NCBI GenBank assembly: GCA_028678905.1
Contig: JAJRCO010000072.1
Location: forward strand, 1-13,532
Reading direction: 5' to 3'
DNA from: Methanomicrobiales archaeon
GTDB taxonomy: Archaea > Halobacteriota > Methanomicrobia > Methanomicrobiales > JACTUA01
DNA length: 13,532 nucleotides
Under the pieces are notes generated by a model that saw only the letters and a program-made list of their open reading frames with translations, made no database searches and had not been told where the DNA came from. Positions 7,223 to 13,415 of this stretch are shown here, in pieces. A program made the position numbers and the translations under genes. The first letter of the stretch is position 1, and each line of letters starts with the position of its first letter.

Positions 7223-7232
7223 TCTATATAAG
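7223..7232 (+). promoter_or_regulatory. TATA box of the beta-lactamase-fold gene
   Basis: TCTATATAAG is a near-consensus archaeal TATA box. Transcription would start about 25 bases downstream, near 7252. This leaves a short leader containing GGTGAGG (7257-7263), seven bases before the ATG at 7271. Confidence 0.7.
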
Positions 7233-7270
7233 CGAATGCTAGTGGTGCACATTAAGGGTGAGGGTAAACC

Positions 7271-8593
7271 ATGGTTACAACAGGCGACATCACAACCACG
7301 GTGGAGCGCATGGTGGTCAACGCTTTTCCCGACGACACCGCCCCGGGCGCAGCCGTTCTCCTGTCCAAAAAGGGGCAAATTCTCTACCGCAGGGGTATCG
7401 GTCAGGCAAATCTCGAACACCTGGTTCCGCTAAAGCCCGACATGCCCTTCCAGTTGGCCTCCCTGACCAAACCTTTCACCTCCACCGCGATCCTGATGCT
7501 GGTCGAATCGGGGCAGCTGGCACTCACCGACCCGCTGGACCATCTGTTGCCAGAATTTCCCATGGGTGAAACGACCATCACGTTGGAACACCTGCTGACG
7601 CACACCTCCGGTATTGCCGAATACACGGAACTCCCGGAGTGGTGGGCGATGCATCGCCAGGATGTAACCATCGATCAATTGATCGATCTCTTCAAGATCT
7701 CTCCCCGCACCTTCGCGCCCGGAACACGCTGGTCCTACTGCAACTCAGGCTATATACTGCTGGGAGTAATCATCGAACGGATCACGGGAACCTGCTATGC
7801 GGATTTTCTCGCCGAACATGTGTTTACTCCGCTGAACATGTCGTCCACATCCTACAAGTCCACCCACAGCCTCATCATCCCTCACCTGGTCAACGGTTAT
7901 TCCCAAACGCCCCAGGGCTACAGGCCTGCGGAATATTTCAGCTCCACTCATTTCTACTCCGCCGGCGGGCTTATATCGACCCTGGAGGATCTCACCCGCT
8001 GGTTTACTGCCCTGTCTACCGGTAACCTACTCAGCCTCGAAACCCTTCGCAGGATGTGGACGCCCTATACGCTAGCCGATGGCCGGTCCACTCGCTATGG
8101 CTATGGCTGGTGGTTGAGTGAATATCATGGACAATCCGTAGTGGAGCATTATGGCTCTCTCCCGGGTTGTGCGAATTATATGCTCGCCCGTCCCGAGGAC
8201 GATGTTCTGGTCATCATCCTATCGAATAATGATGGGAATCTCAATCGGGTCGAGCAACTAACCATCGAGATGGCGGCTCTGATCCTTGGTAAACCTTACC
8301 AACCGCCCGCAACCTTTCCCTTATCTTCGGCCGAGTTGAGCCGCTTTGCGGGAACGTATCTTACCGAGGAGGGGATGCAGTTGACTGTGATCCCCGAGGA
8401 GGGGCAGCTGACTCTCCAGACTTCTGCTGGAGATCGCTTTTCCCTCGCACCCCAATCTCCCTGGGAATTTCTCTTCCCGGAGATCCCGGAGTCCCGCCTC
8501 GTTTTCCTCGCTAAAGAAGAGGTTGTGACGGGCCTCGACTGGCTGCCTCGCCGGGGTGTGCCCGTCCAAGCCCGAAAAATCGTCAGCAGCTGA
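7271..8593 (+). CDS. Serine beta-lactamase/PBP-fold hydrolase (class C-like)
   Basis: A 440-residue protein of the class C beta-lactamase/esterase superfamily (Pfam Beta-lactamase). The catalytic motif is S64-L-T-K67 (SxxK), followed by Y156-C-N158 (YxN) and H293-Y-G295 in the place of the KTG/HTG motif. So all three active-site motifs are present. Residues about 330-440 form a separate beta-rich C-terminal domain of the kind that often follows such hydrolases. There is no signal peptide, so the enzyme is probably cytoplasmic. In archaea, which lack murein, the likely role is an esterase or peptidase, not antibiotic resistance; the substrate cannot be read from the sequence. The ATG is supported by GGTGAGG and the upstream TATA box. 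The 3' end overlaps a minus-strand mini-gene by 11 bases. Confidence 0.93.
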   Translation: MVTTGDITTTVERMVVNAFPDDTAPGAAVLLSKKGQILYRRGIGQANLEHLVPLKPDMPFQLASLTKPFTSTAILMLVESGQLALTDPLDHLLPEFPMGETTITLEHLLTHTSGIAEYTELPEWWAMHRQDVTIDQLIDLFKISPRTFAPGTRWSYCNSGYILLGVIIERITGTCYADFLAEHVFTPLNMSSTSYKSTHSLIIPHLVNGYSQTPQGYRPAEYFSSTHFYSAGGLISTLEDLTRWFTALSTGNLLSLETLRRMWTPYTLADGRSTRYGYGWWLSEYHGQSVVEHYGSLPGCANYMLARPEDDVLVIILSNNDGNLNRVEQLTIEMAALILGKPYQPPATFPLSSAELSRFAGTYLTEEGMQLTVIPEEGQLTLQTSAGDRFSLAPQSPWEFLFPEIPESRLVFLAKEEVVTGLDWLPRRGVPVQARKIVSS

Positions 8594-8725
8594 TCGTCCC
8601 GTCCACCAGCTCTGCGAGGTAATACTCCTCGCACTCGTGGCCTGCGCATCCCACTCTTCATCGGTATATTCCTCCTCCATCAATAACCCGCAGAATTCGC
8701 AGATGCGGTGTCTCTTCTTCTCCAT
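8583..8725 (-). pseudogene. Zinc-knuckle mini-protein with a one-base frameshift
   Basis: ATG at 8725-8723 opens MEKKRHRICEFCGLLMEEEY and then TDEEW. If one G is added to the GGG run just after this Trp codon, the frame continues GCAGHECEEYYLAELVDGTISC to TGA (8585-8583), giving about 47 residues. The restored product would have CxxC (CEFC) and CxxxxC (CAGHEC) pairs, suggesting a four-cysteine zinc site. Without correction the frame runs on antisense through the hydrolase gene, which is implausible. A TATA-like TCTTTTAAGG on the minus strand lies about 30 bases upstream. Either a sequencing or assembly indel in a homopolymer, or a real inactivation. Family not named; role unknown. Confidence 0.55.
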
Positions 8726-8819
8726 GCGACACTATCAGAATCTGCGAACCCTTAAAAGATTCGAGGAGGTTTACTTCATCCGGTAAGGTTATAGGGATTC
8801 GAATGGAATACAGCCCCGT

Positions 8820-9545
8820 ATGTCCCTGGGGATCACGGTTTACGATGGTGCGAACTGCATTGGTGGCAACAAGATCTATCTCGATAACGGCAATGAGGGC
8901 ATCTTCCTGGACTCGGCAAAAACTTCGGGAAGTACTCCCGATTCTACGAGGAATTCCTGAAGAACCGCACCACCCGGGGCATCCACGACCTCCTCCAGCT
9001 CGGCCTCATCCCCAAGCACAATATCTATAGACCGATCTCATCCCCTCGGACGTGAGCGTAGCCTCCTATCCAACGCTCCCCGTCGCGGCGGTTTCCTCCC
9101 CCACGCTCATCTCGATCATTCGGGAAACGTTGGAGTTCTGGATACGTTATTCCCATCGTTGCCACGCCGATAAGCTTGGTCATCCTGAAGGGTTACAGGA
9201 CGTTGGGGAAATCGGGTCTGAGGCCGATGTCGCCTACACCTCCCTGCGCAGTCCGAAGGAAGACGACCCGCAGTACCTGGAAATCGAGAGACGGGGCTAC
9301 GTAGGCAGGGACCTCGTCTGCACGGTCCATCCGCCGGAACCGCTCCTGAATTTTCTCGCCCAGAAGCCCGGGCAGTCCGCCAAGAGCAAGAAGCTGGTGC
9401 CCGGCTCCTGCGGAACGATGGAGGATCTACCCTATCCCTTTGAGGTCTCCGCATATAAGGTCGACAACCCCATCTATGGATCCTGGGATATATTAATCTA
9501 GGGTGAAACAACGGTTGCCTATACCGGAGAATTCCGCCTGTATCC
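8820..9545 (+). pseudogene. Decayed metallo-beta-lactamase of the archaeal RNA-processing type
   Basis: ATG at 8820 starts MSLGITVYDGANCIGGNKIY, and the product continues in pieces through several frames: LDNGNEGIFLD, then GKNFGKYSRFYEEFLKNRTT and RGIHDLLQLGLIPKHNIYRP, then VSVASYPTLPVAAV. SHAHLDHSGN, the metal-binding HxHxDH motif of the MBL fold, lies near 9100-9135 in another frame. Then come GLQDVGEIGSEADVAYTSL and onward to YGS, WDILI, TAG, GETTVAYTGEFRL. The last motif resembles the TVAYTGDFRLHG strand of MBL nucleases related to RNase J/CPSF. At least four frameshifts and an in-frame TAG are needed, and the beta-CASP half is missing. The gene is dead. It is divergent from the zinc-knuckle mini-gene. 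Confidence 0.8.
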
Positions 9546-9551
9546 AATTTT

Positions 9552-9659
9552 ATGACCGATGAGGCTGTGTTCTGTTCCCTCACTTACCTTCATGATGACA
9601 CAATTACTGCAACACTCCAGATATCAGGATATATCCCTGTGGATACATATCAACCATAA
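9552..9659 (+). pseudogene. Short open frame of 35 codons in decayed region
   Basis: ATG at 9552 gives MTDEAVFCSLTYLHDDTITA and then TLQISGYIPVDTYQP before TAA. It has no ribosome binding site and no recognised family. It lies between the metallo-beta-lactamase remnant and the next gene tail, and is best read as debris, possibly the upstream part of the fragment that follows. Confidence 0.2.
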
Positions 9660-9877
9660 AATCCTGGACCCCGAGTTGAACATCCCAGGCGCTTAGCACA
9701 CCCGCGGAGATCACCGAACTCTACTAGATCTTAAGGAGGTTCAATCATGACCCTCGCATTGTAATGATGGGTAACACATAGCAGGAAAAAAAGCAGCGGT
9801 CCGGGCTGGTCGGGTTGATTACACAAGTGGGATTTTCAACTAACTCCGTCGCATGTTTAGATCGCTGCTATTCCTAA
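9629..9877 (+). pseudogene. C-terminal remnant of an unrecognised protein with in-frame stops
   Basis: The plus strand encodes DISLWIHINHKILDPELNIP and GA, followed by a TAG and a one-base shift. It then reads TPAEITELY, TAG (9725-9727), ILRRFNHDPRIVMMGNT, TAG (9779-9781), QEKKQRSGLVGLITQVGFST and NSVACLDRCYS to TAA (9875-9877). The continuity of protein-like sequence on both sides of each stop shows a decayed 3' half of a gene. I do not recognise the family. A near-perfect ribosome binding site sequence, TTAAGGAGGT (9730-9739), falls inside the coding remnant (the LRR codons) and is probably accidental. Confidence 0.5.
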
Positions 9878-9971
9878 TTGAAAAGAAGAGAAAGGAAGTG
9901 CGAACGCTCCTATGTGCACTTTAACTCCGCTTACCCTACGTCTATTACCTTAAACCCAGGAGGCTATGCAA

Positions 9972-10424
9972 TTACCAATTCAATGGAATTGATCCTACTC
10001 CGTGGCATATCACCGAAGCATTACAATACGAGACTCCGTTATAGTAGCCTCCATTATAGATTACCTTGGGACGATGTGACAGAGCCTCCCCTTCCACTGT
10101 TCCAAACTTGCCGTCCGAACCGGTATCCGTTTCTTTCCACGACTTCCAAGTGACAGGTTCACCAGTAACAGGATCATACCTATCTGGCTGTTCGATCAAT
10201 ATTTGTTGGTTTGGTAGTGAAGTACCGCTAGAAGTCTTGAGCGTGCCCCATACTACCGTCCTGAACATTCCCTTGTAGCAATCCGAAGTCAGCTGTGGCT
10301 GCTCGCAAGCTCCTATTTCACCGACGAGCGGCCAGGACTGCACAGACCCGGAGAGCCACAGGGTAATTACGACGACAACCGCAACCACCACGACAATCGT
10401 AATACTAAGAGTCTTCTGATTCAT
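9972..10424 (-). CDS. Membrane-anchored small extracytoplasmic protein
   Basis: A 150-residue protein. Residues 1-6 are polar (MNQKTL), 7-25 form a single hydrophobic helix rich in Val and Ile, and the remainder is an extracytoplasmic domain with several Cys residues (ACEQPQLTSDCYKG near 40-50; SYC and ICHG near the end). The middle part (about 55-130) has the pattern of a carboxypeptidase-regulatory or Ig-like beta-sandwich (VVWGTLKTSSGTSLPNQQIL, then TDTGSDGKF). This is the fold also seen at the N-terminus of the large protease in this window. ATG at 10424-10422 follows GATGATGA, a modest ribosome binding site; a CTTTATC box lies about 45-55 bases upstream. Function unknown; probably a cell-surface protein. 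Confidence 0.75.
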   Translation of the reverse strand: MNQKTLSITIVVVVAVVVVITLWLSGSVQSWPLVGEIGACEQPQLTSDCYKGMFRTVVWGTLKTSSGTSLPNQQILIEQPDRYDPVTGEPVTWKSWKETDTGSDGKFGTVEGEALSHRPKVIYNGGYYNGVSYCNASVICHGVGSIPLNW

Positions 10425-10498
10425 TCATCATCATCTGGTTTGGATACCTAAGGATTCGGTGTCCGGGGGATAAAGGGTTCGATGTGGGGTAGGTGACT

Positions 10499-10612
10499 TC
10501 ACCATCCCTCTATCCACTCCCTCACGTGCCGGTTTATCGTGAACGGTCGGTTCCCTTCAGCATTCTTCTTCAGGTAATACAGTGTCCCTTTGGAGAACCC
10601 CATCTTCTTCAT
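10499..10612 (-). pseudogene. 37-codon C-terminal gene fragment, copy 1
   Basis: The open frame begins at ATG 10612 with MKKMGFSKGTLYYLKKNAEG, continues NRPFTINRHVREWIEGW and ends in TGA (10501-10499). The basic helix-turn-helix-like composition suggests the tail of a larger DNA- or RNA-binding protein. I have a weak impression of the C-terminal segment of some archaeal Cas1 proteins, but a recombinase or transposase tail is equally possible. A second, more decayed copy lies at 11035-11125 in the same orientation. It may also be a complete mini-protein. Confidence 0.4.
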
Positions 10613-10639
10613 TTTCGGTGTTTGCTGTTTACAATAGTG

Positions 10640-10649
10640 TTATATATTA
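10640..10649 (+). promoter_or_regulatory. TATA box of the DUF3303-like gene
   Basis: TTATATATTA lies 30-39 bases before the ATG at 10679 and about 20-29 bases before the ribosome binding site GGTGAG (10669-10674). That placement is consistent with a very short leader. Confidence 0.55.
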
Positions 10650-10678
10650 TGATACTATGTCTGAGGACGGTGAGAACC

Positions 10679-10972
10679 ATGATGTTTGTAGCTACTCTCA
10701 TCCATACACCTGAATTGTGTCATGCAAGAAAGGAGTTTAGTGATGAAACCAAGCTCTGGCTTGATGGAATGAATGATTCAGCGAAGAAACTCGGTATTAA
10801 GATTCATGGAGCATATTCCTGTCCAACCGAGCATGTATTCTACTTTGTACTCGAAACCGATGATTTCAAATCCATTACTGCATTCTTCTCTGGCATAATG
10901 CTTACACACAATAATGGACATATTTCCCCAGTTAATTCCCTCAAAGTATCAGCTGATATTCTTCTCAAGTGA
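10679..10972 (+). CDS. Small alpha/beta protein, DUF3303-like
   Basis: A 97-residue product starting MMFVATLIHTPELCHARKEF and running to SPVNSLKVSADILLK. Tandem ATGs at 10679 and 10682 follow GGTGAG by four and seven bases, so the second may be the true start. The order of strands and helices (start strand with HTPELC, helix WLDGMNDSAKKLGI, strand IKIHGAYSCPTEHVFYFVLE, helix, end strand HISPV) resembles small dimeric ferredoxin-like proteins such as DUF3303. No catalytic residues stand out. An upstream extension of the open frame to 10493 is not supported. It lies between two copies of a minus-strand gene fragment. Probably cytoplasmic; function unknown. Confidence 0.75.
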   Translation: MMFVATLIHTPELCHARKEFSDETKLWLDGMNDSAKKLGIKIHGAYSCPTEHVFYFVLETDDFKSITAFFSGIMLTHNNGHISPVNSLKVSADILLK

Positions 10973-11003
10973 GATGTCATGAACATCCCGCAATCTACTT
11001 ACC

Positions 11004-11011
11004 TTTTTTTT
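11004..11011 (+). terminator. Oligo-T terminator of the DUF3303-like gene
   Basis: A run of eight T residues starts 32 bases after the TGA stop of the DUF3303-like gene, the usual form of an archaeal intrinsic terminator. Confidence 0.6.
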
Positions 11012-11034
11012 ACAACCCATGAACTAGGAGGGAG

Positions 11035-11125
11035 TTATCTAACCCACCTTTCTAGTCTCTTCCTCATATGCCGTTTATGGTGAACGGCCTATTCCCTCCC
11101 AGCATGCTTCTTGAGATAATGCAAT
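11035..11125 (-). pseudogene. C-terminal gene fragment, copy 2 (decayed)
   Basis: The minus strand reads LHYLKKHAGRE, then after a shift NRPFTINGH, then after another shift HMRKRLERWVR and TAA (11037-11035). It aligns with copy 1 at 10499-10612 (LYYLKKNAEG, NRPFTINRHVREWIEGW) at both protein and base level, but carries two frameshifts, and the homology fades upstream of LHYLKK. The pair forms a direct repeat with the DUF3303-like gene between. Confidence 0.5.
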
Positions 11126-11212
11126 AATTAGACAAGATAGACAAGACTTTAACATAAAAGATTAAATCCCTCCTGTATCCCTCTAAGTATCCTTTACACC
11201 TTCTCCTAATTG

Positions 11213-11254
11213 TAGGAGATTCGCCGCAGGATTCATAGATTCCGATCGGCGCAT
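11213..11254 (+). ncRNA. 42-base two-stem structured element, copy 2
   Basis: It has the same fold as copy 1: outer stem CGCCG (11222-11226) with CGGCG (11247-11251), and inner stem GGATT (11229-11233) with GATTC (11238-11242) around CATA. Its three differences from copy 1 are transitions. Two fall in the inner stem and turn a C-G pair into U-G and a G-C pair into G-U, so pairing is kept if the plus strand is the RNA; the minus-strand RNA would have A-C mismatches. A T-rich stretch follows directly. It lies about 170 bases upstream of the surface-protein gene at 11423 and upstream of that gene's own TATA box, so it is probably not in that gene's leader. Confidence 0.5.
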
Positions 11255-11390
11255 GTTTTTATTTTATAAAATTATGGATATTCTTAAAAAGGATTTTTTA
11301 GATAATTTTTAGAAATAAAAATTAAATTAAAAGTAAAATTGATTAATTTTAATCATATAGACTAATCATTTAACCAAATCCATTATATAT

Positions 11391-11400
11391 TATTATATAG
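11391..11400 (+). promoter_or_regulatory. TATA box of the 11423 surface-protein gene
   Basis: TATTATATAG, within a longer alternating T/A tract (11384-11399), lies 23-32 bases before ATG 11423. Transcription would begin at or very near the ATG, which suggests a leaderless mRNA. Confidence 0.6.
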
Positions 11401-11422
11401 TACTATTTTCAAATTCCATTTT

Positions 11423-12514
11423 ATGTCACATTCTGACCTCTATGAGATGAGGCTCATTGTATGCGGCCTGCTGCTGATCGGATTGATGATTAGCCCGGTC
11501 ATGGCGTACAATTTGAGCATTGAAAAGAACATAACGAATGGACCGTACTATGTTGGAGATGAGGTAACATGGATCGTCACGGTTGAGAATACCGGAGATG
11601 ATCCTGTTAACGTCACGGTGTACGAAGACATCATCGGTTTGAAAAATGTAACCTGGATATCCAATTCCACAAACAACGGCACTTTCAATAATACCACATC
11701 AGAGTGGAACATTACCGAATTAAATCCCGGCGAAACTGCCCTTCTTACGATTGTCACGTCATTTGCCTACCCGGAACAACAGACCAATATCGTGAATGTT
11801 ACCCTGGTGAACGAAACGGCACCGGAGGCTCTTCTCAACGCTTCACGGACCATTGACATTGGGGAATCTGTCACTGCTACCATGGAAATTAAACCGGAAA
11901 CTCTGAATCTCAAGAGTAAGGGCGCATTTACCGTCTTTATTAACGTGTCTGATGTCTTCGATGAAGCAGTGATCGATCGGGAGAATTCCTCAATCACCTG
12001 TAACGACTCAGTCTTAAGGAAACTTATTCTTCCGGATGACGAGGATGGTAAACTGATTGCCAAGTTCGATCGCACGAGTCTTAATGTGACAGCAAACGAT
12101 TCCGTCACTATCAGCTGCGTGGGTGAGATAGTGATCGGAGGGGAGACTATCCGTGTCGAGGGAAGCGATACTATCCGCGTGATCGGGGAAAAACCGGCCG
12201 ACACTTTTATCGATAAAATCCTGAAATTCCTCGGATTAAGGAACGATGACAGTGAGGAAGCAAATCAGGCATTAGTGGACGCGATTCCTGAGACCATCAA
12301 TAATCTAGGCCAGGCCAAGAAATACCTCAAAGAGAACCCTACCGTAGAATCCGGTAGCGATACTCTTGAAGATCTCGAAGTAATAGATCAAGAAGAAGAG
12401 GCACCAAGTGTGACCCATGGAGGGAAACCGGAAAAGGAAGCAAACGACAGTACCCCTCCTGTTACGGAATGTAACGAAGGAAATTGTAAAGGTGGAAAAG
12501 ACAAAGGTGCATAA
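11423..12514 (+). CDS. Secreted DUF11/Ig-domain surface protein
   Basis: A 363-residue exported protein. ATG 11423 fits the leaderless promoter; ATG 11447 (MRLIVCGLLLIGLMISPVMA) would give a neater signal peptide and remains possible. Cleavage is likely after VMA (residue 28). Residues about 29-148 match DUF11-type adhesin repeats (YYVGDEVTWIVTVENTGDDP, then LNPGE). Residues about 150-255 resemble the beta-sandwich module with IKPxTLNLKSKG and a closing SDTIRV, common in secreted proteins of archaea and bacteria. The C-terminus (about 275-363) is acidic, then Pro/Gly/Lys-rich. More than a dozen N-x-S/T sequons suggest N-glycosylation. No C-terminal membrane helix was seen, so it is secreted or held by other surface components. 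A seven-T terminator follows. It converges with the next gene. Confidence 0.85.
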   Translation: MSHSDLYEMRLIVCGLLLIGLMISPVMAYNLSIEKNITNGPYYVGDEVTWIVTVENTGDDPVNVTVYEDIIGLKNVTWISNSTNNGTFNNTTSEWNITELNPGETALLTIVTSFAYPEQQTNIVNVTLVNETAPEALLNASRTIDIGESVTATMEIKPETLNLKSKGAFTVFINVSDVFDEAVIDRENSSITCNDSVLRKLILPDDEDGKLIAKFDRTSLNVTANDSVTISCVGEIVIGGETIRVEGSDTIRVIGEKPADTFIDKILKFLGLRNDDSEEANQALVDAIPETINNLGQAKKYLKENPTVESGSDTLEDLEVIDQEEEAPSVTHGGKPEKEANDSTPPVTECNEGNCKGGKDKGA

Positions 12515-12527
12515 ACTCCCCGTTCAA

Positions 12528-12534
12528 TTTTTTT
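12528..12534 (+). terminator. Oligo-T terminator of the DUF11 protein gene
   Basis: Seven T residues start 14 bases after the TAA stop, which fits an archaeal terminator. Confidence 0.5.
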
Positions 12535-12657
12535 ACTAAGGCGGTTGAGGCTACCTCTTCTTTAAAGTAAAACGCTCTTGTAAAAGAACAATGCTTTCAA
12601 TGCATCACTTTTAAGGAAGTAATTATTGTGCAATAAAAAAGATGTGGCATTTCATTT

Positions 12658-13371
12658 CTATAACGGATAGAACCGCAGTTGAACAAGTTTTATCCCGTTA
12701 TTATACATCTCCCAGAAGTAGAGATAGTATTCTGGTGATGTGAGATCGAATGGATTAAGATCGAATATTGGCACAATACCACAGGGATCATTACCATCTC
12801 CACAAATCGAGAATTGGCTAAGGTTAACAGTTGTGAGTTTGTCGGTAACCTCTTCGAATTTGTTGTCATTTGCATGAGGGGTGAGGGTCACAGTATCAGC
12901 CGACAACCAAACACCGGAAATGTCGATAACACATTCTGTAGCTGCTGGATCTGTAACATTACATAATCCCGTAGTAATAGAACCGGATCCACCAGGTTTA
13001 CCGAGGACACGAATATATATCATGTACGCTGGATCACCGAGTTCTCCGGTGGTAGAGTTGTAGTCCGGATAAGGATTAGGTAGCTGGAACCGGGCTTTCC
13101 CATCTGTTCCATCCTTGTCCAAAACCTGGAAATCAGCTCCTTGTTTAAGATAAATCCTCGTTGTAACTCCACCAGTTTTATTGTACTTAACAAAAATCGT
13201 ATGCCCGGTATCAAGGTCATCTGGCATATTTCGATCTGATTTGGAGATACCAACGAGATTTAAATTAAAATGCTGCCCATTGAGATCAATGCCATTCCCC
13301 GCTGCTACACTCGATACAAGCAACGCCATGGCGAGAATCATGGCAATCGCAATTACCTTCGCGAACTTCAT
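12658..13371 (-). CDS. Small secreted protein of the type found in Methanomicrobiales
   Basis: A 237-residue exported protein with a signal peptide MKFAKVIAIAMILAMALLVS and cleavage after VAA (about residue 24). The mature start GIDLNGQHFNLNLVGISKSD and TGHTIFVKYN, the middle YMIYIRVLGKPGGSGSITTG, and the end YYLYFWEMYNNGIKLVQLRF with YPL match, from memory, a recurrent family of uncharacterised exported proteins in Methanomicrobiales. No enzyme motif is visible. Cys residues at CGDGNDPCG and in CNV/CVI could form disulfides. N-x-T/S sites include NKT, NST, NVT and NLS. ATG at 13371-13369 follows GGGCGGAAAC, a weak ribosome binding site, and a TATA box lies about 30-45 bases upstream. The cell location is extracellular or surface-bound; function unknown. 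Confidence 0.85.
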   Translation of the reverse strand: MKFAKVIAIAMILAMALLVSSVAAGNGIDLNGQHFNLNLVGISKSDRNMPDDLDTGHTIFVKYNKTGGVTTRIYLKQGADFQVLDKDGTDGKARFQLPNPYPDYNSTTGELGDPAYMIYIRVLGKPGGSGSITTGLCNVTDPAATECVIDISGVWLSADTVTLTPHANDNKFEEVTDKLTTVNLSQFSICGDGNDPCGIVPIFDLNPFDLTSPEYYLYFWEMYNNGIKLVQLRFYPL

Positions 13372-13401
13372 GTTTCCGCCCTAGGACAATTCCCTAAAAA
13401 A

Positions 13402-13415
13402 AAATAAATTTTATT
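13402..13415 (-). promoter_or_regulatory. Probable TATA box of the secreted-protein gene
   Basis: The minus strand reads AATAAAATTTATTT. Its centre is about 37 bases from the ATG at 13371, so the transcript would have a leader of about 10-15 bases. The bases beyond, to 13532, are AT-rich with no gene seen. Confidence 0.45.

Larger units (their letters stand above)
11126..11422. other. AT-rich intergenic region with structured element copy 2 and a promoter
   Basis: No gene was found. The region holds a seven-base hairpin TCTCCTA / TAGGAGA (11202-11208 with 11213-11219) overlapping the start of the 42-base element copy 2. A T-rich stretch (GTTTTTATTTTAT) comes right after that element, followed by about 150 bases of very low GC content leading to the promoter of the next gene. 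Confidence 0.6.

Noticed and set aside
9116..9583. Minus-strand 155-codon ORF over the metallo-beta-lactamase remnant
   Set aside because: The plus strand carries recognisable family motifs in order. The minus product is Arg/Pro-rich without features.
9730..9764. TTAAGGAGGT followed by ATG and a five-codon ORF as a leader peptide
   Set aside because: The ribosome-binding-like bases are codons of the decayed protein (LRR) in the overlapping frame, so the match is probably accidental.
9499..9781. Pyrrolysine-containing genes
   Set aside because: The same genes carry several frameshifts and one has lost its second half, so nonsense decay explains the TAG codons more simply.
11202..11260. Element copy 2 as a simple intrinsic terminator
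   Set aside because: A T-rich run does follow it, but copy 1 is followed by A-rich sequence while the stem-loop is conserved, and no gene ends immediately upstream on the plus strand.
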